Source: Odontocerum albicorne
Taxonomy: Eukaryota > Arthropoda > Insecta > Trichoptera > Odontoceridae
Assembly (NCBI GenBank): GCA_949825065.1
Contig: OX463839.1
Location: 32,993,540-33,057,539 of the forward strand
Reading direction: 5' to 3'
Length of the DNA: 64,000 nucleotides
The first letter of the stretch is position 1; every line of letters starts with the position of its first letter. Positions 48,101 through 60,100 of the stretch are shown here, piece by piece. The notes below the pieces were generated by a model. It worked only from the letters and a program-made list of their open reading frames with translations. It did no database searches and was not told where the DNA came from. Both the position numbers and the translations under genes were made by a program.

Positions 48101-51100
48101 GGAAAGAGATTTGGCTCCAATGAAGAAGTGATTGGCGAAACTAATGCCTATTTTGAAACCAAAGATAAATCGTTCTACACGGCTGGCATAGAAAAGTTAG
48201 GAAAGCGTTGGAATGAATGTATCGTTCTTGAAGGAGACTATGTTGATGAATAAAGAAGAATTTTGGCAAACAAATGTTGATTTAGTAGTTAGTCCCGGGA
48301 CTTATTGATCGATGTGTTACAAACCTCCTACATGTATGCATTGTATTGAAATTACCTCCTATATGCATTGTATTGAAATTTGATAGAAAAAGTTCTGCTC
48401 ATTGATCCAAAATGGTCTAGAATAATGGTTATAATAAAATTAGGGTAGATGTGGAGGCAGTATTACGTAATGGGGATGAACCGTAGAAGGGTTGCCATTG
48501 ATAGACAAATGTAGAGATAAACCTTGCAGGCAGTCAAGACTTGTCCTGGGTTATAGCGCTGATGAACTAGCAGAGTAGGTTTATTGCATTTGCTTTTTTA
48601 ATAAATTTCCATTTTAAAATCAACATATATTAGGTCCTTACATATGAAATTGGCGTTTTGTTTGGGAGGAACATAAAGTTGATTTTTTTTTAATATAATA
48701 TATTTATTTAATCAAAGTATGTACCATTGCTATCTATGCACTTTTGCCATCTCATAGGTAGTTCATCGATCCCTTTACTAAAAAAACCATTCGGACGGGA
48801 ATCAATAAAATCTTTGAAGTCGGTTTGGACTGCCCCATCGGATTTGAATTTTTTCCCTTGCAAGAAGTTATCCAAATTTCGAAAAAAATAGTAATCTGTT
48901 GGGGCAAGGTCCGGAGAGTACGGTGGATGTCTTAGACATTCCAATTGAAGCTCTTCTAATTTGGTAGCCGTCTGTTGTGCAGTGTGTGGTCTAGCGTTAT
49001 CATGAAGCAGCAGTGGCCTAGAGCGATTAACCAGCCTCGGTTGTTTAGCAGCTAGCTTTTCCATCATGGTTTGCAGTTGCTGACAATAGACATCTGCCGT
49101 AATCGTCTGGCCAGATTTAAGAAAGCTGTAGTGAACGACACCAGCACTAGTCCACCAAACGCTCACAAGTAACTTTTTTGGAGTCAATTTTCGCTTGGGG
49201 CATGGTTTGGCTGGTTCGGCAGGGTTCAGCCATTGCGATGAGCGCTTCCGATTATCATACAGGATCCACTTTTCATCACAGGTAATGATTCGATTCAAAA
49301 TCCCTTCATTATTGTGCCGGTTGAGTAATGCAACGCAGCAGTCAACGCGCGTTTGTTGATTTGCTTCACTCAATTCGTGAGGTACCCACCTTTCAAGCTT
49401 TTTCACCTTCCCAATTTGCTTCAAGTGGATTAAAACAGTTTTATCACTAACACCGCAGCCTGCAGCTAACTCGGACGTGGTTTGCGATGGATCCGCTTCC
49501 ACAATAGCCTTCAATTCTTCATTATCAACTTTGGTCTCCGGCCGTCCACGGGGCTTGTTCTGCAGGTCGAAATTTCCAGAACGAAAACGTTGGAACCAAA
49601 AACGCACTGTTTTCTTTTGCGGCACCGTCGCCATACACATCATTAATCCTTCGAGCCGTTTCTGCAGCACTGGTGCCACGGTGGAACTCGTACTCGTAAA
49701 TAACGCGATATTTCAAGTTTTCCATTTTGTAAACTGAGTGACGCAAATAAAAAAAACAATTGAGGAAAAAACAAATGAATTATAATTTTCGAAACACAAA
49801 TACTTGAGTAAATAGCTGTATAAATTTGAATTTGGAATTCCTAACCAAAGAGAAGATATTTGAGATCAAAGTTGCCAGTACGGCAAAACGCCAATTTCAT
49901 ATGTAAGGACCTAATATTCATACCAAAGCTTGACTTAATTTATATTTCCATCCTACATAGGAGGTTAAAAAAAGAAACAATTAAAATATAACATTTTTCT
50001 GTGTATGTAGTTGTGATTATGATTCATTTGATTTTAAATTATCTCTTAAGTGGTTTTTAATTTCTATAAAATCATTGTTACGGTATATACAATTTTTTTT
50101 AAATAAAAACTATTTGAAAAATTTAAATTTATTTATAATGTACAGGTGTCGATCAGGAGATATTCTGTAGGTGTGAACATCCTGAGAGTTGAAAAATTTA
50201 CTATTATTATTATAATAGGCAGGCTGCTATATACTGTTAAATACTGTATATCAAATTTAACTGTCATATGATTATAATTTAGACAAATTTGCACATTTAT
50301 TATACCGATTTGATTGAAAAATGACACGTCAGACTCACATAGGTCACAATATTTTGTTTGTTGACAACAGTTGTCAAAATAAAAATAATCTACACATTTC
50401 TTTAAAAACCACAAAATATGTCAAATTTCTAGGATAAATGAGAAGATGTGGACAATGATTTCAAGGTAAAATTAATAAGATAATTTTTCCTTAAATGAAA
50501 ACAAAATCTTTTAGAGATGTGTAAAAAATTCCTTAAATTGATTATTTAAGACATCTGATTTTAAATTTCATAATTTGTAGTTATTTCCATTTATTAAAAT
50601 ATCAAACAAAGAGCTAAAATTAGATTTCAAAATAGCTTTTTAAATAAGCTGATAATTATAATTTCCCTCTTCACAAAAATGCTCATTTAAAAAAAACCTT
50701 GGTGTCAGCTTGAGTAAGAAGCATATAAAAAGATGCATATGACGTAATACAAAAAAAAATATCTATATTAAAAAATTACAGTATAGAAATATTTCAACTT
50801 TGAGTATTATTGTGTGAAATGTATATCTTTGGTATTTGCACCATTATTTTTTTTATATGTAGCTTGAAAGTTTGCTGACCTGTGATGTAAACATTATAAA
50901 CATCAAATTTGATTTCCTTATAAACAATGATTTGGTTAGTTTTTGCTGTCAGTTGATGATACATAATTGTCTTACCTTGACTTGTTTTAAAGGTTCACAC
51001 TCTTCAATGGTCTTCAGAAGTGAACTGGCTAAATGTCTACATAACATACTGTTAAGATATGGTTTTTCTAGATTCTCAGACCCTAGAAATAATGTAATAT

Positions 51101-54100
51101 CTCAATGTTTTTAATTGGAGTAGTGAATTTATGAGACTTGAAAATTAAGTAGCATTATAATTAAAAATATATATAAAAATGAAATATTAAATCAAATATA
51201 TAATAAATACTTGGTATAAAAAAGGTAGTTTATCTTGTCTTTTTTTAAATGTGGAGAAACTATTAAGAAAAATCTCACCTTTAAATACATTCCATGGAAC
51301 TGATATGATCATACTATAATCAATATTGCTTTCATTTCCTTTTCCAGCCAAATAGTTTCCCAATATAAGTCCTCCCATTGATATGCCAGTGGCTCCTAAG
51401 AAAGTAGTGGAATGTTTATTGCGAACATGTTTCACAACCTCAGACAAGTCTTCATAGTTTGCAGCACAATACAAACGTGGTGTCTGTAAGAAAATGTAAT
51501 ACATATTTATTGTGTATTTACATGTTTTGTATAATTTTGTCTACTTTTCATATTTTCTTCAATACCAACATACTAGTCAAAATATGAGGTAATAAATATA
51601 AAATATTATAATTGACATTAAAGGACATGCAAGAAAAAAAATAAAGAAATATGGACATTGAACTTGGATTGAATATTGTTATTTCATGCTGTTAGAAATT
51701 GCAATCCTAGGATTCTAATGCATTTTTTATTCCAATTGCTATTACAGTAGAGCGCAGATTATCTGTGGTAATTGGGGTAGACTCGAGCCTGGATAATGAA
51801 AAACACGGTGAATACAAATTATTTTTTATCAAATTAAACATTTTCATAGTTGAAATTTGCTATGCAAGATGAGTACACAAATGAGCTTTCTTAATGTTTG
51901 ACAGATACAACTGTTCAACGCCAGTATCATACCGCGGCAATTATATTGGGAAGCCCAGGATCCACATATTTTCACATCGGTGTGGATGCTGGGAAACACC
52001 ACTAATGTAAATCAATTGGTATAATGTAAACCATAGATTTTATAACAGTTTAGATCTTAAGTTTGTAATTTTTTTAAATTGATAATAAAATATTTTTCTA
52101 AAAGTGGACATTAAAAAATTGAAAAAATATATTTCAGGATTACTATACAAAATTGTACTACAGAGGACCACGGTAATCCAACTCGCGGATAATTGAGCCC
52201 TGAATAATTGGCGATCTACTGTACCTCAAAAATAATATGAAAAAATTTAATTGCTTTGTACCATCCATTAACTTTTCCATGTAAATGCAAATCAATTAAT
52301 TTTAGTTGAATATTAACCGGAGCAAAATCAATATTTAAAGAAAACTGGTTGTAAATGATTGATGAAATGCTTTAACCTCGAAAATATTCAAATGTTTGTT
52401 ATACAAACTTCAGGCCACAAAAGAGGACCTCATGGGCCGGATCTGGCCAGTGGGCTGTAATTTGGTCATGTTTGGCTAATACCAAAATCGCCCCCAGAAT
52501 TTATTCTAAGCAAAAAGACAACTCAAATGAAAAAAGGACTCAAAGTTAAACATGTCCAGGAAATGCCAGGAATCGAACATGGTACACCTGGATTCATTCA
52601 AAATATCTGAATTGCTGAATCTGATATTTTGAAGAGCGCCACATCGGGAGACATTGTCTTCGGCCTCATTAATCTAGCTTTTGGGTTTTGAATTGTTTCG
52701 ATAGACATGGTATTCGCAGTTTGTAAACGCACTGGTTAGCAATACTGCCGGCACGTGAGAAACAACAAAAAATTAAATTTAATTAATGTATGTGAGTATT
52801 GTTCAAAGATGAATTTATTTACCAGACTAGGATTTTACTACTAATTTTATTCGTATCATCAGGAATTGGTACTTGAAATCTCTGTATGGAAGTCAAGTGT
52901 CTTACCAATAAGGTCACAATGTCTGGGAGTTATGCAAGTATGTTTAACACTGAGCCGATTGTATTAGTTTCGTTGCATTACAGTTCAACCCGGCAAACTT
53001 ATTGACATCTGGCAATCTCTTCCAACTAACCAGAAAGAAGTTACAGAGGCCTTAAGTGAAAACCAGAACGAGGCCTTTAATGAAACCTTAATGGAATCAG
53101 TTTTAAACAAGTTCCAATGGGGATGAACTCGTAACGCCGGGTTATAAGATAGACATCATACCAACTAACCTAAGGAGATAGACGACTTTTATTCAATAAA
53201 TAAATACAAATATTATGAAAATTCAACACGAACTCACAGTTGAAAAATTTAAAGTATTTATTTATTTCTTTTGTATAGCTTACATATACAGCTAAAACCC
53301 AATTACATATAAAGCTTAACGAGAAATATATACCGTATATAATAATTACATATAAAGCTTAACGAGAAATATATATAGTATATAACAATTATATATAAAG
53401 CTTAAGGAGAAATATATACAGTTTATAACAATTACATATAAAGCTTAACGAGAAATATATACAGTATATAACAATTAACCGAATGGTGAGTAACGATAGG
53501 AAACAGTCAATGAGGCACTAACATATATATGTAATGGAATCAGACAGTATCAAAATTAGTAATCTAGTAACAACTAGTATGTAAAGGAGGGAAAGGTGGA
53601 TGTAGAAAAAGACTGAAAGGAGCCTAATAAATGTTGTAGAAATGCGTGCATTCAGAAGAATACATTGGGTGAAAATGTATGACAGCATACGATCGTATGA
53701 GTTTTATGAGAAAGTGTATGGATGTAGAAGAGGTGAAATATGTGTCATGATAGGAAAATCGAGCGCACCGTCTTCTCTCCTTATGTTACACCGACAAGGA
53801 GATAGTGTGATGGTATCTATGTATGTATAAAACAAAGTCTAAGGCCTCGGCCACACAGGTAGGAGCCTCGCTTGGTGCTTAGAGCTACGCTGCGAGCTAG
53901 GCGACATATCCTAGCAAACCAACACACCGCATACTATCGCAATGGCCACACTGCACGCTTCGCGCCACGCTACATGACAATTAGTCACTTAGTGAGTCTC
54001 CTAGCGAACAAACGTGTTGGTTAATTTTATTGTGTCACCAAGTGATTTTACAAGATGGCGGAAGTTTAAATAACAGCTGTGTATAAAAAGGAGCCTTTGT

Positions 54101-57100
54101 GGAACCCATCGAGTAAATTATACAAAAATGTACCTGTAATAAAATCACTTTGGAATGAAGTTGCACAGGAAGTAAATAAAGATGGTACAGTCTGTCAAGA
54201 AAGAGTAGAAATTAATAAAATTGGAACTAAAAAATTATAGCTTGGCAACACCAAAATTAGCTGTCATGTCACATTTGTTTATTACGTTTATGCGCGAACT
54301 GCTAGTATGAATGGTATGTATTTATGTTTTTTAAATAATTATAAAAATCTTTAAAGTTTAGATATCATTCACATATATTTCGAGTTGATTTTTGTTAAAA
54401 AGTTATCATTTCTGAGGTTATGTTTATGTGTATTGTTTGACAGCTGCTTAGACAAATGGTATAACCCACATTTTTGTGAAATTTTATGAGATTTATATTT
54501 TCATCATAAAAGTTCTATTACGAACATAAAGGTTATGTTACCATAATATAGCACGAATATGTCGTGTCATTTAATGGATCGTTTTGTAAATATTATTTAA
54601 TAAATTATTATTTATATCAGCATTAATGTTTTTATTATTTACAGATAAATCAAAAAGCACAGTTAGACGATGTATACAAAGAATACGAATATATAAAGAA
54701 TACGAAGAAAATGGGGAAAAATTCACAACTCCAGGCAAAAAAAGGGTCGCCCTAAAAAAGAATTGGACGATTTCAATATCTGTGCCATTCGCCAACAGAT
54801 TCGAAACTTAAAACAACTTTTAAAATTTATTTCAAATTTTCCTTAATTAGCTTAAGCAAAATGATTTTGTTAACTCAGAAATTCAACGGAATATAGTGAA
54901 ATACCATTTATACTCTTTTTATATTAAATTTTATATTATAGGTAAGTTCATCAAAACGGCTAGTGTTTATGTTTTCCGACAATTTTTTTTGTAGGTTAGT
55001 CCATTTTTGCAATCAGCTATACACAACTACGGTGTTGCCAATCAGGCGATCGCAGCGCCCTTATTTATTTTCAACTCTTTTTTGACAGACTAAGTTGTAA
55101 TGAAATTGGTTAGTTTTGAGAGTGGCATCGTTCGTTGACTCAACCGCTCCCAAATGTCAAATGAACTTGTGCAAAGCACTTTGGTGTGGCCAAGCATGAA
55201 GTCACCTAGTCACATAGCACCTAGCGAAGCACTTTGGTGTGGCCTTAGGCTAAATAAAACAGTATATTACTATCCAGTCTGTAGTTCCTGTTCATGGACA
55301 AACCATAATACCAACACTTCATTAGTTTATTTCGAATCAGTAGTCTATGCTAGTATTGCCATGTTGTGGACAGGTACTAGGGGTCAAGGTTTCAATTTAT
55401 TCCTGGATTTTTGTATTTGACACGTTTTCTTACCTTCAACATTTAAACATTCTTAAAAATAACTTTACATTATTACTCACACAAGCAAGCAACTCCTGGA
55501 AACTTGTAAGTGTAATTTTTATCAAATTGTACTTGATTAAAAATTATAAACTGTATTTACAGTCAAATCATTAAACATTTAATTCAATACGTATGTTGTC
55601 ATAGTAAATATATTGATTTATGTGATATTTAGAAATTTGCTTAGAAATTTTTTATTACACTTTTGTTGTATTAAGTACAACCTGGCGGGCCTACTGCCAT
55701 GCGGCAATCTCTTCCAACTTACCAGAATGATACTAAAGAGACCTTAAATGAAAACCAGATTGGAATCCTTTTTAAAAAAATCTGGGTTCCAACAGGAATC
55801 AAACCCGTAAATTCTGGGTGGGAAGACAGGCAACATTAAGTAAATGCAGAGATGCATGGCCACGCAGTAAATGGCTGTACTTCTTGTCATAAGATTGGTT
55901 GTTTGGAGTGCTGTGTTACTCCCCTACAATAACACAGGCTTTCTACTTTAAGAAAAACTTATATTCCATTTAAATAAATTATAGATGATTTATGGAAGTG
56001 AGATGCTAATGTTTGTTTTGCAGTTAAAATACACATTTTTTTTAAATGTGATGTTATGGAGGATGAAACAATTTTTAATATTTATGGTATTCATGGCACA
56101 CCCTGATTATAAAGCTGATACTAAAGATTTATTGTAACATGTAAATGTTGGAAACAATGTTGTAGAAAAAAGAAGATCCATTGTTTTGATTCTTCTCATT
56201 GAAAGAAAAGATTCAACAATAAATAACATAAAATATAAGAGTTGTAAATAGAAATATGTTAATGGTAACCATTTAGAAATAATTTAATATCTTTGAGGAT
56301 GGGGAAAAGTTGGAGATTAGATATTGATATAACAAAATTTGAATACTACTGAGGTCCAGCAGGGCTGTGTTATAGGATCCTAATTTGCCATCCTTGAAAA
56401 GTTTATAAGGATTCAAATTTATTATACTCAGTCAATAAATGACACGAAGGGTCTTCTAATGCTTCAAAGGTGGATAGCTAAATAGTGAGGCTATGGAGGA
56501 CCTTGGATATGTTAATAGAATCACCTTGTCTTTGAGGGTAATTTCACTCTATTAGAGAACTCATCTTGGCTTGAATGTATATGAATGAAAGACCGATCTA
56601 ATGTGCAGCCCTCCATGCTCTGATAAGGACGCCCCACTAATAATGCCTCTATCAAGAGTTGGTATTTTGAGTATCACATTTGCTGGGGATGGGGTCTCAG
56701 AGATAAGCTACCAGTTAAGATAGGTGCTTGAATAATATAAGAGTCATATTCCTAAGGATTTTGTCTAAAGACAAAGTGTCGGCTATGTGGCATTTGCATG
56801 TTACTAAGACTTATGAAAAAAACTACTTAGTTTTGAAAACAGATGCTGTACGAGGATTATGGGTAACAAGTGGTATGACCATGAAACAAATGAGATAGTA
56901 TGTCTTTGGATGAAGCAGCAGCAGCCTATAACAACCAAGATACGGTTGAATTATGTACTGAAAATGCTGTTGCCACTTGGTAGCTGGTTAAGAACTGCAT
57001 TATTTTACCGCTCTCTAGGGTCTCGAAAAATTAAACACCCATCTTAAATATCCACCATTGTTACGATACTGAAATTCAGTCTTGTTACGATTGTTACGAT

Positions 57101-60100
57101 ACTTCGTAATACGAAATCCACCATTGTTACGATACTGAAATTCAGTCTTTACCTCTGTGGGAGAATGTGAAGTACCGTTAGCAGCGAATCGATTACACTT
57201 AATATCTTGATGAGTACTTTCTATAACTACAAACAAGCTTCAAACAACTAAACATTACAAAAAAGATAATATTTGTAACTACAAACAACCTTCAAAATGA
57301 AACACAATTACTCCAAATGATTAAATATTTTTCGCATCTAGCATTAATTAAAATTAAAATGTTTACAACAATCTTTATCTAATCTAATACAATTTCTCGA
57401 AAAATATACAACATACCAAAACTACTATATTATAAACAAATAAGTAAATGGTCCATTACCTTTGATTGGCTTCAAAATCCTAGATCTTGTTAATATTATT
57501 TAATCTCAAATTTCCAACAAATTTCAGAGCTGTGATATGAAAATACATTTGAAATATTTCATCACTTAGAAATAAAGTATGTGTTTGATTTATATTAATT
57601 CTTCATAATTTCATTTAAGATCTGAAAATGTGTAGTTATAATATTAGCTTATACAGCTTTTTAACATTTGACATTTAAAATATAATAATAATAAAAAAAT
57701 ACTAGGCAGCAGTTTAACACATAAATTTTAATTTGAAAATTAATGTTTGATTTATTAACTTTAAATCAAAGATTAGTGTAATATAGAGTAATAACATTTA
57801 TTTGAGGTATGTTATATAAAAAAGAGGTAATGTAATGTACAGTTTTACTAAACTGGAAAAGGATTGAATAGTTAATATTATATAATAAAATCATCCAAGT
57901 ATTAAGTAAATTGTAACTAAGTACTTTTCATTGGAAAAGTTGCATATTTTTTGAGAAATTTTATCTATAATTTTTACAGGATTCAGTATATGATTGTGAC
58001 AGTGTGCATTGTGTGTGTGTAGATATGGGATGAATGAAAATAAAAGTTTCTGATCTGAACCCAGTTGTGGTCGAACCTTTGAAATAAGCAGTTTTCTAGT
58101 AAAAATCTGTGAATTGATAGACTGAAGAATGATTTTTTTCTGATTTAGGTAATTGATTTTTAGATCTTATTTACCAATGTGAAATTAATTTTAGTGCTGA
58201 AAGAATAAGTGACTGCATATTTCTTTCAACACTAAAATAAAATAAGTTCATATTGCAGGATCAACTTTGTCACAATATAACATTGGTGCATGTATCTCAA
58301 GCTAGAAAGAAAAATTTTAAAACTTTCGGAAGATCTGATAGTGCTTCCCAAAAAACGAATCGAAGATCATATAAAATTTTGATTTGAGTATTATAAACAC
58401 ATACAAGAAATATGAACATCTTTACATTTAAAAGTGGAATAAAACATTCTCATATAGAGAAAAATCAACTTGAGGGCTATAAAGTAAACCCGAGGGAGCC
58501 TTTGAATACCCAACATAGACTTCTGGCTGCAGTATTTAAATAACTAGGGATATTATGTGATCCTAGGGTGCCAATAAGAACAAAAGGTCAAAGGCTCAGC
58601 AATGCTATATGACTGTGATGTTCAGAAAATGTGACAAACAGAAGCTACATGCCACGGGAACGAAGATCCAGTGGTGTTATCAGGGCTGATATTATCAACA
58701 GTAAATACAACTGAGGAAGCTTTAAGGTGATGCTGATAATGGAGAAAATTGCCTGAGATAGTATGAACATGTGATAAAAAGAGGGGATGGTCACATGATC
58801 AGGTCTACTCTAAAGATGGATGGTGGTAGGAGAGGAAATAAGAGGCTACCTTCTCCACATGCCTGTCAACAGTGAAAAAAAAATGACACGAAGGGTCTAA
58901 ATATGGATAATTCGACAACCCAAAGAAAGCCATGGTGCGCCTCAGGACCAGAAGAGTCGACCCCAAATAGATGGGATAACACCAGGTGAAAGAAAAAAAT
59001 TATTTTAAGTTGAATAATATGATTTTTACATCAGCAAGACTACTTAGCATGTTTTCTCTTCCCGAATTGCAACTTAACTACAAAACAACTTACGTATTCT
59101 GGTGGTTTATTCATAAAATAAAAATGTAATCAGACAAAACATACCTTCAACTTTATATTATTTATAGTTAAGGCGTTAACACTGTGGCGGTTTAGAGACA
59201 TTGTAATTTTTTAAGTAAAACACTGTTTATTTCACTTAAGTGTTGTTTAATTAGTGTATACTTTTCAATCTAAAGTAGGATGCTACTTAAGCATCTAAGT
59301 AAAAATAATTCATGGCAGTACTTTACAACACCTCGACTGGCCGATTCCAGTGTATTTCTTAAATAATGTAACAAAAGTTTGAAATTTCAAATCATAAATG
59401 TTGACTGTAATTAGTTTGAAATTTCAAATCATAAATGTTGACTGAAAGTAAGAAAAACAATTTTAATCAAATGAATGCACTATTTGACTTATTATTAACT
59501 TTTTTATTGAGGAAAAAAAAACATAAAATACCAGCATAACAGGAGCATGATTATAAATCAATGTAAAAGTTTTATTTAAATAAACTTATAAAATTTAAAT
59601 AATATTAAAAATAACACACTCAGTTCAAATTATTAAAATATTTAAATATTTTCAAATTATTAAAATATTTTCATTGGGTCGAAATTGCATGATAATAAAT
59701 AAATTAACTTTTCCTTCGCATACTCATATGACAATGAATCGGATAGTAAAATCAAAATATGTTGATAATTTTTTTCACTGTTTCAAAAATCATTCATATC
59801 ATATTCATATATGTAGTAAAAACAATGATTGTTTATCCTCTAGGGCAGTGGTCCCCAACCTTTTTGTCGCCGCGGACCGGTCAACGTTTCATAATTTTAC
59901 CGCGGCCCACTGGAGGGGGGGGGGGACACATTGCATGTAGTTTTTTAAAAAAAATTTAATAACAATATATTTGTACAATATATAATAATAAAATTTACAA
60001 CTGTGGTACATAAGTGATAGTGACAAATAATAGTAGAGAAAACACAAGGTTTGTGGGAAAAATGAAGAAAAAATATATAATAACAATGAAGGATTATTAA

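Larger units (their letters stand above)
42881..48253 (+). pseudogene. mariner transposase interrupted by piggyBac
   Basis: Beyond the insertion the right part (47254-48253) has frameshifts near 47435, 47480, 47600 and 47860. First Asp in [13 protein letters not shown], second in LFHQDNALCHKS (Pro to Leu), third in [12 protein letters not shown]. More decayed than its relative at 17028. Confidence 0.9.
42710..48317 (+). mobile_element. mariner split by nested piggyBac elements
   Basis: Ends CACATCGATCAATAAGTCCC on both strands; TA at the right (48318-48319), imperfect on the left. Same family as 16851-18135. Its transposase begins at 42881 (MEKTEFHELIKHCFL), is cut at TTAA 42923-42926, and resumes at TTAA 47250-47253 ([20 protein letters not shown]). 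The net size without the insert is about 1.28 kb. Confidence 0.95.

Noticed and set aside
52400..52480. hAT terminus (GGCCGGATCTGGCCAGTGGGCTG region)
   Set aside because: Resembles GC-rich hAT ends but no partner end or 8-bp duplication was found.
53230..53480. CRISPR-like array
   Set aside because: The 43-bp repeats are contiguous with no unique spacers; a eukaryotic minisatellite.
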